From Rutidosis leptorrhynchoides (taxonomy: Eukaryota > Streptophyta > Magnoliopsida > Asterales > Asteraceae), in assembly GCF_046630445.1 (NCBI RefSeq), contig NC_092333.1:180046501-180110500 (forward strand): DNA of 64,000 nucleotides, read 5' to 3'. The notes beneath the pieces were generated by a model that saw only the letters and a program-made list of their open reading frames with translations, had not been told where the DNA came from and ran no database searches. Made by a program: the position numbers and the translations under genes. Position 1 is the first letter of the stretch; the number at the start of each line of letters is the position of its first letter. Of this stretch, positions 47,425 through 59,525 are shown one piece after another.

Positions 47425-47769
47425 TTAAGAAGATTCCGTCCTCGGAATTTGGTCTAGGTCAAACAACTGAGGGTATCTGGCTTTCATTAACTCCTCAGCT
47501 TCCCATGTTAAGTTTGCACCCAAACTATGTTTCCATTCTACAAGCACCATTGGAATCCATTTCTTACGTAACTTGGTCACTTTTTTGTCTAAGATCTTAA
47601 TAGGTTCCTCTACTAATATCTTACTTGAATCTACTTTCAGATCTTGAAGCGGTAGAATCTGACTTTCATCATCCACTTTGCAGTTACGGAGATAACACAC
47701 ATTAAACGTATTATGAATACCTGCCAGTTCTGTTGGAAGATCTAAGACCACTGTTTGATCATTTAACAC
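47425..47769 (-). pseudogene. Gypsy integrase C-terminus with chromodomain-like end
   Basis: Reads FNVCYLRNCKVDD, then EEPIKILDKKVTKLRKKWIP, VLVEWKHSLGANLTWEAEEL, the chromodomain-like tail of chromovirus integrases (P..ILD...R.LR.K....V.V.W.......TWE.E). A frame break separates it from the integrase core at 47812. In working elements this tail directs integration to heterochromatin. Confidence 0.9.
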
Positions 47770-47811
47770 TTGTCTGATATTGAACGGACCAATATATCTT
47801 GGTGCTAACTT

Positions 47812-48750
47812 TCATCTCTTACCAAAACGAATTACAACATTCCACGACGACACTTTCAAATACACATGCTCACCTACAACAAACGTCACTGGCCATCGAG
47901 GAGGATCTGCATACATCTTTTGTCTATCTCTGACAGCTTTTAACTTTTCACGGGCTATCGCTACCTTTTCTGCAGTTTGTTGTACAATCTCGGGACATGC
48001 ACACTGTTTCTCACCCGCTTCTAACCAACACGATGGAGTTCTACACTGTCTATCATATAACATTTCATAGGGCGGCATGTCGATACTAGAATGATAGGAA
48101 TTATTGTAGGCGAACTCGACTAACGGTAGATAAGTATCCCACGATCCACCATACTCTAATACACAAGCTCTTAACATATCCTCTAACGTTTGAAATGTTC
48201 GTTCACTTTGAACGTCTGTCTGAGGATGATATGATGTACTAAGATTAACACGAGTACCCAGATTCGGTTGTAAACTCTGCCAGAAGTTAAGTACAAACCT
48301 TGAATCTCTATCTGACACAATAGAGAATGGTATCCTGTGTCGAGCCACAATTTCATTCATATATAACTGAGCCAACTTACTTAAAGAAGACGTTTCACTC
48401 GTGGCCAGGAAATGTGCACTCATAGTAAAATAGTCCACTATTACCCAAATCATGTCATTTCCCTTCTAGATTCCGGGTAACTTGGTTACGAAATCCATCG
48501 TTATATGTCCCCATTTCCACTCTAGAATTTCTAATTGATGCAACGACCCATAAGGTTTCTGGTGTTCAGCTTTCACTTGAGCGCATATATGGCACTTTTC
48601 CACGAATTGCGCTATGTCTATTTTCATTGTAGGCCACCAATATAACACTTTCAGATCATGGTACATTTTCTTACTACTCGGTTGAATAGATAATCTCGAC
48701 TTGTGCGCTTCATTTAGGATTAAATCCCTCAATCCTCCAAGAAAAGGCAC
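47812..48750 (-). pseudogene. Gypsy integrase zinc and core domains, broken
   Basis: Segment 48466-48750 holds the HHCC zinc domain (HKSRLSIQPSSKKMYHDLK..WWPTMK..CHICAQVKAEHQ). Segment 47812-48453 holds the core: WVIVDYFTMSAHF (first catalytic Asp; canonical VDR.TKSAHF is altered), SIVSDRDSRF (second Asp), TDVQSERTFQTLED (Glu). A stop and frame change at 48454-48466 split them. There is also a change of GQ to VQ in the usual TDGQSER motif. Confidence 0.9.
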
Positions 48751-48845
48751 CCAGACTCGTTCACGAAAAGTCTTTAATCCTCGAGAATCATCAATTAAAT
48801 CCTCTTTTCATTTCACCATTAGCTCGGATTTTAGATGTTCATCCC

Positions 48846-49570
48846 TCAAGGCTTATATTGAGTTATCTTTAGACGATTCACTAGGTCAGACACAATCTCA
48901 ATTCGCATAAATATAACACTATCAGTTGATCTTTTACGACTCATTACATCTGCAACCACATTTGTTTTACCAGGGTGATATCTGATTTCACAGTCATAAT
49001 CCTTAATCAACTCTTGCCACCTTCTTTGACGCATATTCAGTTCTTTCTTCGAGAAGATATAGTGTAAACTCTTACGATCAGTGCAAATCACACAATGCGT
49101 ACCATACAGATGATGCCTCTACAATTTCAATCAAACACCACTACAGTCATTTCTAAATCATGTGTTGGATAGTTCTTTTCATTCGGTTTCAACTGACAAG
49201 AAGCATACGCAATTACATGTTCTGTTTGCATCAATACACAACCCAAACCGGATAACGATGCATCACAATTCACAACAAAATCGTCTGATCCTTCAGGTAG
49301 GGCTAACACTGGAGCTTGACACAATAATTGTTTCAAAGTTTGGAACACACTTTCTTGTTCATCACTCCATCGAAAAGATACATCTTTTCTGGTTAATTTT
49401 GTCAAAGGACTCGCGATCTTTGAGAAATCTTTGATATACCGTCGGTAGTAATCGGCTAATCCTAGAAAACTCTTGATCTCTGTAGGATTCTTTTGTGAAT
49501 TCCAACTCATCACAACCTCATTTTTTGATGGATCCACTTTAATACCTTCTGCACAGATAATATGACCCAA
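48846..49570 (-). pseudogene. Gypsy RNase H
   Basis: Frame 49127-49570 covers the end of RT and the RNase H start ([20 protein letters not shown], then [18 protein letters not shown] with its catalytic Asp; canonical VYCDAS). Frame 48846-49091 continues (ICTDRKSLHYIFSKKELNMR, RRWQELIKDYDCEIRYHPGK and ADVMSRK, where VADALSRK is usual). A frameshift lies at about 49095-49125. Confidence 0.9.
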
Positions 49571-50735
49571 AAATTGAACCTCACGTAACCAGAACTCACA
49601 CTTAGAAAACTTCGCATAAAGTTTCTAACATTTCAAAAGTTCTAACACTTGGAGCAAATGCTCTGCATGTTCAGATTTAGTCTTCGAATAAATCAATATG
49701 GCGTCAATGAATACTATAACAAAATTTATCGAGAAACTGTCGACACACTCGATTTATCAAATCCATGAAAATTGTTGGTACATTCGTTAACCCGAATGAC
49801 ATTACTAGAAACTCATAATGACCGTACCTAGTATGAAACGCTGTTTTCAAAATATTGTATTCAGTAACACGAACCTGATGATACCTGGAACGCAGATTTA
49901 TTTTCAAAAAGAACGAAGCTCCTTGAAGCTGATCGAATAAATCATATATCCTTGGAAGAGGATACTTATTCTTCACTATTCTTTTGTTTAATTCTCGATA
50001 ATCAATATACATTCGAAGCATCCCGTCTTTCTTTTTCATGAACAACACTGGCGCACCCCATGGCGAAAAACTCAAACGGATAAACCCGCGGTCCAACATT
50101 TCTTGAATTTGAGACATCATTTCACGTATCTCAGAAGGAGCTAACTTATACGGAGCTTTAGCAACTGGCGTAGCCCCTGGCACTAGGCCAATTTTATACT
50201 CTACTTCTCTGATCGGCGATAACCCCGGTAGATTGTCTGGAAACACTTCTGGATATTCAGACACCACAGGGATATCAGACACTACCTTCTTTTCTTTCTT
50301 CACATCGATCACATAGGATATGAAGGAAGCACATCCCTTGGTCAAGGATATCTGGGATTTCATCATTGAGATTAGAGGACAAGGGAACCCACCACATTCT
50401 CCCCGAGCTACACCCAGTCTCCCATCGATCAAAGGAAATGATATAATCTCTTTATGGCACTTAATACTAGCCTTATGGTCACATCGCCAATCCATGCCTA
50501 GTACTACATCGAAACTAGGTATAGGCATCACTAGGAAAGTCACAGGGAATAGACTACCCTCCATATCAATGGTAGCTCTAGACACACACGTTGTAACTGG
50601 AATCGTTTTACCATCACCCACTTCAACACTTAAAGGTTCGGTAATCACATTAATAGGCATATTCAACTTAGCACAAAAACTAGTTGATATAAACGAGCGA
50701 TTTGCTCCATAATCAAATAACACACGAGCTGGCAC
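49571..50735 (-). pseudogene. Gypsy protease and reverse transcriptase, active sites lost
   Basis: The protease start reads [12 protein letters not shown]; the catalytic D(T/S)G has become DYG. RT motifs follow: [54 protein letters not shown] (canonical LDLRSGYHQ, so the catalytic Asp is Asn) and [19 protein letters not shown]. Beyond a frameshift at about 49704 the next frame reads [10 protein letters not shown], where VFIDDILIYS is standard. Three active-site losses plus frameshifts show an old, inactive copy. Confidence 0.92.
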
Positions 50736-51870
50736 AGAATTATTGAGAACATACCGGTAATTGCATCATCAGTAGTAGTAGCATCGTCTACTGACATCTG
50801 GAAGGCTCTTGCTTCAGGTGGTGGGGGATTCTTTTGTTTCTGCCCCGTAGCAGAAGATCCTCCGGCTGACATGGCACGTAACCCTGACCTACCCCGAAAT
50901 ACACTTTCCTTGCAGACAGACACTCTGCAGATCTATGGCCTTCTTTCTGATAGTTCCAACACACATTATTCTTGAATGAACAATCATGAGACTCATGCTC
51001 CACTGTACCACATCGTAAATACCGTTTTGTTAATGTTGAACACTGTCCACTATGTGAAGACTTGCAAGTTCTACACCACACTCTTTGACCACTTGAGACT
51101 GATCCGCCCCGACTGGATTGCCCTTTCGGATTAAACTGATTTGATTTCTTGGACTGTTGACTAGACGACTCGCTGCTGGTTTCACTTGCGACACACTTTT
51201 AGTTCTCGCACTTCGGGCTACCTTAATATCGCCTTCAGTGACCTTTGCCAACATATGAGCTTGTGACAAGGTAGTAGCAAGCCTTGCAACTGTTCAGTAA
51301 TCCGTCTTTAAAATTTCCACAAAGCGTTGCACTCGGGACTGCTCATCGAGAACCCACTGATGAACAAATCTCAACTTATCCATAAATTGTTCAAAAACTT
51401 CATCCATTGTCATATTCCCCGTCATATTCATTTCCATAGATTCTTGCTTCAATCGGTTAATATCGTAAGTCATACAATATTGTTCACAAACTTTTGCAGC
51501 AAATTATTCCCAAGTGACTTGGTTGAGTTGGCCTTCAGATAAAGGGGCAGTAATCGTATCCCACCATACCATTGCTTGGTTCTTCAAAAGCAGACTAGCA
51601 TACGTCACCCATAGTTCTGGCCTACACTGATAGGCTTTCAGCGCCCGCCCCACTCCCCATAACCAATTCATTGTAACAAATGGATCATGGTGACCCGAAT
51701 AGTCAGGGGGCTTGCAGTCTAAAAACGGCTTAAACATGCACTTTTTCTTTTCTTTCACTACTTGATGAAGTACATGAGTTTGAAACGAGGTCATCACTGG
51801 ATTTTGATACTGATATTGAGGTTGGGAAGGATACTTGTATTGTTGAGAAAATGGGTATTGCACTTGAGGT
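50736..51870 (-). pseudogene. Gypsy gag, broken
   Basis: Frame 51504-51863 is the gag capsid part (FKPFLDCKPPDYSGHHDPF, then NQAMVWWDTI). The frame then breaks and resumes at 51270-51500 and 51030-51269. The 50788-51081 frame has a CCHC-like knuckle around VCWNYQKEGHRSAEC. The gag start and 5' LTR are missing: homology stops at about 51900, where the pararetrovirus fragment begins. Confidence 0.85.
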
Positions 51871-51904
51871 GGAAATTGAGATTGAAACTGGGGTGACCTT
51901 TGTT

Positions 51905-53305
51905 TTCTAAAACCTTTGTTTTGATACCTTCTTCTTTTCTAAAACCTTTATTTTGATACATTCTTCGGAAACCTTGAAATGATATAACTTTGTAGTAAAA
52001 GGCATTCCTAAAAGTAAAGGGGAAGTTTGGTTTTTGACTAAATTCAAATGAGTTTTATAAAAATAATTTTGATCATTACAAATATGATTATTTGATACTT
52101 TATAATTCACTTTCAAACTTGATCCTTGAGCAGCTTTTAATCTTGAAAAAGTCTTTTCATAAAATTGAGTTAGAATTATCCCCTCTTGAATACAATTCAT
52201 ATATACTCCACTGTCTATTAGAGCTAGTTAAAATAAATCGAAAATTATCCTTAATCAAAGTTACTTGAGTATACCACTTTTGAGAAATTTGTTTATCTAT
52301 TTTAGAAATTATATTTTATTGATGGGTTATTCGTTTTCCACTTTTATTGTCATCTTCAGAACTACTGTCTGAAGAATGATTTTCTATATCATAAAGGCTT
52401 TCTTTTATTTCTTTTAAATCTATCATAATGTTTTTTTAATTCTTCCTTTAATTCTTTGGTAATATTAATTTTTCTTTAAAAAACCTATCATAAACGTTCT
52501 TAAGAATTAATATTTCTTCATCGGGAGTAATAATCTTATCCGTTTTATTCTTATTTAAAATTTATTTTATAATTAGTTCCCTAATTTCTTTGTCTTTTAT
52601 TTTATCAAGATTATCTAAAAGATCATTTCTTCTCCGAATAAAACATTTATAGAATTGCAATAACAATTACCAATGCATTCACAATCATTAGAACTGCTAG
52701 AACTATTAAAATCACTTTGATCTAATGAATTTATATCATGAGAATTATAATCAGAAACAGATTTTTCAAAATCAGTTTTTTTTATTATTTTCATAATTTG
52801 TTCTTTTAAGTCATCTGAAATATCTAATTGGTTAATATTTCTTTTAGCATAACATAGTTAGCAATGTGACCTTTTCTTCCACACTTAAAACAAGTAATTT
52901 CTTTTTTCTTATAGTTTTTATTTGCTCTTTGGTATTTCTTCTTTGATTTTGAGTGCTCCTTTTTTTTATAATAATCTTCTTTATTATAATCTCTTTTATA
53001 TCTTTTATATGGTTTCGAAAATCGTTTTTTATTTGTTTTAGATTTTTAGGTTGATGGAGAATTAATTGGACGATATCCATATTGTTGACAAAAAGTTCTC
53101 AATTCATTTCTACTATTAATTCTTTCTTTCTTAAGTTTTTCTTTAGATTTGAGATAATTACATATGAATAATCCTTCTTTATTTATATAAGTTATTAAAT
53201 CTCCATTGGTTAAACTTTGATAAGGAATCTCATTACTATTAAAGGTCTCTCTTAATTTATTTCTAATTTTTTCTGCAAAAAGTTTTGGTAATCTTGCAAT
53301 AAAGT
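51905..53305 (-). pseudogene. Endogenous pararetrovirus (Caulimoviridae) fragment, decayed
   Basis: A 1.4-kb relic of a plant DNA virus. In minus-strand order: coat-protein C-terminal part (53046-53305), a CCHC zinc knuckle of coat-protein type (about 52850-52900) in which the last Cys is replaced by Tyr, an acidic or low-complexity stretch full of stops, and an aspartic-protease-like segment (51907-52225) with an active-site DSG followed by a Leu-Gly-Met-Pro-Phe motif. Movement protein, most of the reverse transcriptase and RNase H are absent. At least three frame breaks. The style is closest, from memory, to petuvirus/florendovirus-type integrants. It cannot give rise to a virus. It is wedged between two Gypsy elements of opposite strand. 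Confidence 0.75.
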
Positions 53306-54731
53306 GTACTAACAGTGACTTTGACTTGGAGGTTGAGTTAGAAAAATTGCTTAAAGAAGATGCGCTTAAGGAATCGGAACCATTCGAAAAGATCAATCTA
53401 GAAGATAAGTTCCGTATCAAAACATCTCTCGAAGAACCGCCTACCTTGGAACTAAAGGAACTTTCGTCTCACTTGGAATACGCTTATCTTCAAGGTAAGT
53501 CCCAATTTCCGGTTATGATTTCATCTACTCTTACCGGCGACCAAAAGGGTCGGTTACTTTTCATTCTTAAGTCTCACAAATGGGCAATGACTTGGAAAAC
53601 TTCTAACATACCGGGTGTAAACCCGAACTTCTGTACTCATCGAATCCTAATGGAAGATGATTTCAAACTCGTAGTACAAAGGCAACGGCATTTAAACCTG
53701 GATATAAAAGAGGTTGTAAATAAAGAGATGGTTAAATTGCTCGATGTTGGGTTGTTTTATCCCATCTCTGACAGCTCGTGGGTGAGCCCCGCTCAGGTTG
53801 TGCCCAAAAAGTGAGGCACGACTGTTGTTCTCAATGAGAGGATTGAACTTGTTCTTACTCGTGCCATCATGGGATGGAGAGTTAGTATTGACTATCATTG
53901 TTTGGACTACGCCGCTAGGAAGGACCATTTCCCGCTACAACTCATCGATCAAATGCTTGAGCGTTTGGCGAGAAAGGAGTTCTACTACTTACTAGATGGA
54001 TTTTCAGGTTATTTCCAAATCCCAATCGATTTAAAGGACCAAGATAAAACCACATTTACTTGTCCTTTTGGTACTTTTGCTTATCGATGAATGCCATCCG
54101 GGCTATGCAATGCCCCGAGCACCTTCCAAAGGTGTATGGTCACCATCTTTCATGACATGGTTGAGGACTTCATGGAAGTTTTCATGGACGAATTTTCTGT
54201 CTATAAAGACTCTTTCGACTCCTGTCTCTGGAATATTGAGAAAATGCTCAAAAGGTGCGAGGAATCAAACCTTGTTCTTAATTGGGAAAAATTCCACTTC
54301 ATGGTGAAGGAAGGCATTGTCTTAGGGCATAAGATTTCTCATGTAGGTATTGAGGCTGATAAGGCCAAAGTTTACGTTATCTCTAACCTTCCTCAACCTA
54401 GAAATGTTAAAGCCTTTAGAAGCTTTCTCAGTCACACGGGATTCTATAGGAGGTTCATCAAGGACTTCTCCAAGATCGCTCTCCCTATGAACAAACTCCT
54501 TGTTAAGGACATTCCATTCGACTTCAATACCAAATGCGAGAACGCCTTATTCTTCTTAAAAGAGAAGCTCACACATGCTCCTATCATGGTATCTCTCGAT
54601 TTTTCACAACCTTTCGAGTTAATGTGTAATGCTAGTGACTTCGCGTTAGGGGCTACTTTAGGTCAACGCCATGATAATCACTTCAAACCTCTATGCTACA
54701 CTAGTAAGACACTTACGAGGGCTCAATAGAA
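53306..54731 (+). pseudogene. Athila/Tat-like Gypsy reverse transcriptase, broken
   Basis: Frame 53326-53811 contains LELKELSSHLEYAYLQG and LLDVGLFYPISDSSWVSPAQ plus VVPKK, the N-terminal RT signature of Athila/Tat Gypsy elements. A TGA stop follows. Frame 53869-54090 has IDYHCLDYAARKDHFPL and LLDGFSGYFQIPI, where the catalytic Asp is present; another stop (TGA for the usual Arg-Arg) follows CPFGTFAYR. Frame 54091-54729 has MPSGLCNAPSTFQRCM and VFMDEFSVYKDSF: the FMDD box is FMDE. RNase H begins at the end ([14 protein letters not shown]). Left border is abrupt against the pararetrovirus. Confidence 0.92.
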
Positions 54732-56310
54732 AAAGAGCTTCTCGCAGTATTTTTGCTTTTGTTAAGTTTGGGTCCTATTTGGTGCTATCTAAAACGGTCG
54801 TTTATACCGATCATTCGGCTCTTAAATACTTGTTCTCCAAACAAGATGCTAAGCCTAGACTCATTCGTTGGATTCTTCTCCTACAAGAGTTCGATATTGA
54901 GATCAAGGATAAAAAGGGTGCCGAAATTTAGCAGCGGATCATTTATCTCGTCTTGAAAATCCAAACTTTAAGAAACTCAATGAATCGGACATTCATGATA
55001 CATTTCCCGATGAGTCCCACATGAGTATTGAGATTGAATCTGATCCCTGGTCCGCTGAAATTGCAAACTATCTCGCTGCAGGCATTCTTTCTAAAGGTTT
55101 AACTCACCAGCAAAAGAAGAAATTCTTTGCGGATCTAAACTTATATTTTTGGGATGGCCCGTATCTTTCTCAAATAGGGGCGGATTAAGTGATTCATCGA
55201 TGTATTAATGGAAAGGAAACTCGACAAATTCTCAAGCATTGTCACCAAGGACCCACATGGGGGCAATTTGGACCTAATTTCACGGCTAAGAAAGTCTTCA
55301 ATTCGGGATTCTATTGGCCTACCATTTTCAAAGATGCTAGTGCCTTAATCAAAACTTGTGATGCTTGCCAAAGGGCAAGAAACATCTCCCAAAGAGATGA
55401 GATGCCCCAAACAAGCATCCAAGTATGCGAAGTATTTGAAATTTAGGGGATTGACTTCATGAGACCCTTTCCCGCATCAAACATCAAACAAATTCAAATA
55501 CATTCTTGTGGCGATTGACTATGTGTCAAAGTGGGCAGAAGCTAAAGCTTTGCCTGCTAATGATGCGAGAGTTATGGTTGACTTCCTCAAAAATCTCTTT
55601 TCATGTTTCGGGCTACCAAAAGCCTTGATAAGTGACCGCGGTATGCACTTTTCAAATCAACTTCTTCAGAAAGTGCTTAAAAGTATGGGGTAAATCACCG
55701 TTTCTCCACTCATTACCACCCTCTAATGAGTGGTCAAGTTGAAACTACTAATCGCGATCTCAAACGCATTCTTGAAAGAACTATGAAGAATAATCCTAAT
55801 CTGGCACCGGAAGCTAGATGATGCACTCTGGGATTTTAGAACTGCATATAAAATGCCCATTGGAATAACTCCTTACCATCTCATTTACGGTAAAGCGTGT
55901 CACCGGTGGAAGTGGAGCATAAAGCGTATTGGGTGCTTAGACAATGCAACACATATCTTAAGGAAGCGGGTGAACATAGATTTTTACAAATTCATGAGCT
56001 AGAGGAGTTAAGGAATGATACATATGAGAAAAGACAAAAGTGTGGCATGATGCGCTTCTCAAAGAGAGAAAGGAATTTGAACCAGGCAACAAAGTCTTAC
56101 TTTTTCAATCAAAGTTCAATTTCTCGCCCGGAAAACTTAAGTCATGATGAGCCGGTCCATTCGTGGTCAAGCAAATTTTTCCGTCTGATCACGTAGAGTT
56201 ACATGGAAAGGATGGTGGGAGTTTCAAGGTGAATGCTCATCAGTTAAAATTATATAATGAAGGATTTAATGAAATCGAGAGGGAGGACCTCACCTTTTAC
56301 CCAAAAGATG
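54732..56310 (+). pseudogene. Athila/Tat-like RNase H and integrase, broken
   Basis: RNase H continues in a shifted frame ([20 protein letters not shown], then [20 protein letters not shown]). The integrase zinc domain follows at 55189-55446 (H..H then [17 protein letters not shown]) and the core at 55495-55780 (VAIDYVSKWAEAKALPAND, SDRGMHFSNQ, altered from the usual SDxGxHF). The C-terminal part (55897-56310) ends KVNAHQLKLYNEGFNEIERE. At least five stops or frameshifts. No LTR of this element could be delimited: at about 56540 a different LTR starts. Confidence 0.88.
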
Positions 56311-56541
56311 CATGAGCATGGGTAAGAGTCGAGAAAATGAATCGTTAAAAATAAACCTTTATAAAATTTGTATAGTTTGTAGATTTTGTTTGGTAGGTAT
56401 TGTTTTCTTTTATTTGTTAAAACCCATAAAATACAAAAACAATATAAAATCTGAAAAGAAAAAAAAATGGCCAAGATCATAAAAATCGCGGCCGCAACCT
56501 TTAGATCTCCCGATCGTAAATTTTTAATAGAAGTTTGGAAA
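56311..56541. other. Remnant after the Athila-like integrase
   Basis: Short AT-rich stretch with a gcggccgc site; no feature supported. Confidence 0.35.
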
Positions 56542-57447
56542 TGATAATTGCATTTTCGCAGTCTAGAAAAAGGAAATTAGTATTCATGCAAGTAAATTAG
56601 ATAAGAGTCAAAGGTAATTTTCAACGATTATTCTTTATTGATATAAATCATAAAGAATCACAACTATCCTTGGCAGAATGATAGTTGGTTGATAAAGATT
56701 CACCTAAGTTATTGCTATTGAGGTTATGTAAAGCTATTGCACATTTGGACTCTTAATAAATAAAACTCACACCACTAGTTGTTACAATAGTGGATACATC
56801 AATTTATAGTAGTCCTATTAACCATGTAATTATTCTATTGTCCACTGGTACATAAGATGTGTGTACTTGTGGGAACAACTGCATCAGAGAGCGTGCTCTC
56901 TTCTTTCCTCTTTGGTAGCTATTTGCAGGAACACCACAATTCGGTTTGGCACCACCATTTGATTAAACAAATAGAATGTTGTGTTCCCTAGGGGTTGACA
57001 AAGAATAACACATGTCTGCACATGCATTAAACTTCTGCATTCCCACGTGGTCTTGTAAGGTCACTTTTCAGCCGCCGACGCGTGTCCTTTTCTGTTCAAC
57101 TTTGTCTTTAACTTTTGTTGAATAGTACGATTGATGTAGACCACTCAGGAAACCACTATGCTTGTAATGGAGCATAGCTGTCTCGTGTAGTAAGCTGCTT
57201 TCCAGCTATGCTAGTTCTTCTATGCTGAGTTACTTGATATTCTTGAATTACTGGGTACACATCCTGTGCTAATTGAAGAATACTGTATGCCTTGTGCTGG
57301 TAGACTAGGCAGCAAACTAAATACTCGATACATCAATATTTCTTGTCTATACATAAACAAACCTGTGCTGGCTGCATATAACATTCTAGTGTAGATATCT
57401 GCTGTTTTGTCATAATTAAATCTTTAATTACATTTGGGGACTCAACA
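56542..57447 (-). repeat. 3' LTR of a SIRE/Maximus-like Copia element
   Basis: On the minus strand TGTTGAGTCCCCAAATGTAA follows a polypurine tract, AATAGGGGGAGATT, itself preceded by TTTTGTCATCAACA. The TTGTCATCAACAAA..GGGGGAGATTGTTG block is a hallmark of SIRE-type Copia elements. The left edge (TG at 56542) is tentative; the implied length is about 906 bp. The partner LTR is outside the window or lost. Confidence 0.65.
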
Positions 57448-57462
57448 ATCTCCCCCTATTTG
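57448..57462 (-). other. SIRE-like polypurine tract
   Basis: Minus strand AATAGGGGGAGAT, next to the LTR; fixes orientation. Confidence 0.8.
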
Positions 57463-57739
57463 TTGATGACAAAACCTATAACATAAAGAGTAAAACACCA
57501 AAGCCAGCAGTAAAGAACCTAATGTAAATAGGCAGTAAAATTTGTCCCTTTTTGGTTTGTTTTGGGATCTTTTGCTGAGTTATCTATATCTTATAAATTG
57601 ATATGATTTTGAAGATAAACTCATTTCACATTCATTACAATAAATATATACAAAATTTACAAGATAGTATAATGAATCATGAAATAACAAAAGATACAAT
57701 TTTAGCATAAGAAGGCTATATATCTTTATCTTTATCCTT

Positions 57740-59525
57740 CTATTTTTCTTCATCAGATAGCTCTTCTTCTTTGACTTTCAAGGATGCCCAGGCTTCAGGG
57801 AAAAGTTCAGGCAAGTCAGCAGGATCAAACACTGGTATTTGAGGAGGTAGAATGATGGGATCTCTTCTGTGTGGGCTAGCACCAATAGATTTCTTTCTTT
57901 TAGGCTTTCGAGCTAGAACTTCTTCTACATTCACTACTGGTGCATTCCCATACTTGACTGCTTTATCAAAAAGTTCTTGAAATTCATGTTTTAGTGTATC
58001 TTTGAGAGCACTTTTACCTTTATCAATGAAGTACTGCAGTATCTACATCCATTCACTGAATCCAAAGGTTCTTAGATTAGTGTAATCTACCCTCTCATAG
58101 ACATCATTGTCCCTGCTGACATTGAAGGACCTTTTTGTACCTTTTATGCACATTAATTATCTTACCAGGATTAGATCTTCTGGTCACCACATCAACATAC
58201 TTACTCCTAAAGAAATGATCATATAGTTCTTTTGTTCTTTCAGTTTCTACAGGAGCTTCAGTAGGTACCTTCTCAGCATATTCCAGTTTATCCAAGACCT
58301 TGTCCTGAGCTTTGACTATGACTTTTGCTAACTTGAGAGATGTAACCTCTTGTTTTCTATCAGCAACCAATTTAGCTTCTACTTCCCGAAGCCTCAGCCT
58401 TTCAGCATACTCAGCATCATCCCTTCTTTGCTGTTCAATCTGAACACTTGTGAGATATTCATTTACAGTGATGTTCAAGGATTTTGCTGTTGCAATCAAT
58501 TGTCTGCCTTCATCTATAGTCATGGCATCACAATATTGCTTTAAGTCCATATCCAGCTGCAAAGCCTCATAGAAGAGGGCTTTCTCCTCATCATTGTGGA
58601 GTCTTTGACTACTGTTGTATAAGTACATACCAATATCTATGTTGAACTCCATGGCATCAATGTAGAATTGCTGGTCAAGTGGATGATACAACAGTCTGAT
58701 ATGGCGTATTCTTTCTAGTATTCCTGCTGCTCTTTGTTCTAGCAGCTGAGGAATAGTGAACTCAAGCCTATAAGTCTCTCTTTCATCTAGATTCATCTTT
58801 ATTATGTCAGACTTTCTTTTTGCAGCTGAGTCATCTTCCCAAGTAGTATGTTTATCATTTGGTTTTGGGGAAGATGGATGATATTCAAAAGGTGATTCTG
58901 TTGTGCCAGAAGGACCCACTGGTTCATAAAAGTGAAGATCACCCAGTGTCCTATCAAAATAAGTACTTGATTTTGCTTGTAGTGGTGATTGAACAAACGT
59001 TGAGCTGCCACTACCCCAGATAGTATAATTAGCAGCAACAGCAGAATCATTTTCAGATTTAACTCCCAGCTCATCCTCCTTTGCTGGGTCTTCAGTTCTT
59101 TCACCCAGCAGCACACTTTTGGCTGAGTCTTCAATCACATCACTCCTTATTGTGTATTCAGTACCAGCTGACTGATTAGTATCAGCTGGTATAACTGCCA
59201 CAGTACCTTCACCAGCTACCTCGAATAAGAGCTCTTTCCTTAGGGGCTGGTTGTCCCTAGGGGCAGATTTTACCCTTTGTTTATCAATAGGCTTGGGTTC
59301 AGCTGGTGGTTCTTGTGCTGATACTGGTTCTTGTGGAGGCAGTAGGAGAGTGATTACAAGATAATCCCCCTCAGCAGCAGACAGATCTATCTCTACTGGT
59401 TTCTCTTCATCATCTTCAAGGTTGATGATCTCTACTGGCTGTGATTGTGCAGCTGGCTGAGCAGAAGAAGCATGTTGAGAGGATTGGCTGGTTTTCATCA
59501 TACCATCCAGCCATTTCATAAACAC
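57740..59525 (-). pseudogene. C-terminal part of the SIRE-like extra reading frame (coiled coil)
   Basis: Frame 58104-59525 is open for 473 codons. The first 230 residues are acidic, Pro/Ser-rich and low-complexity (VEIINLEDDEEKPVEIDLSA). The rest is strongly helical, with DDAEYAERLRLREVEAKLVA-type coiled coil. A stop at 58104 is followed by another frame (57740-57934, ending SLKVKEEELSDEEK), so the end is broken. It lies between the long N-terminal parts and the PPT, the position of the env-like extra ORF in SIRE elements. No transmembrane or fusion peptide segment was seen, so env is a positional label only. Confidence 0.5.
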
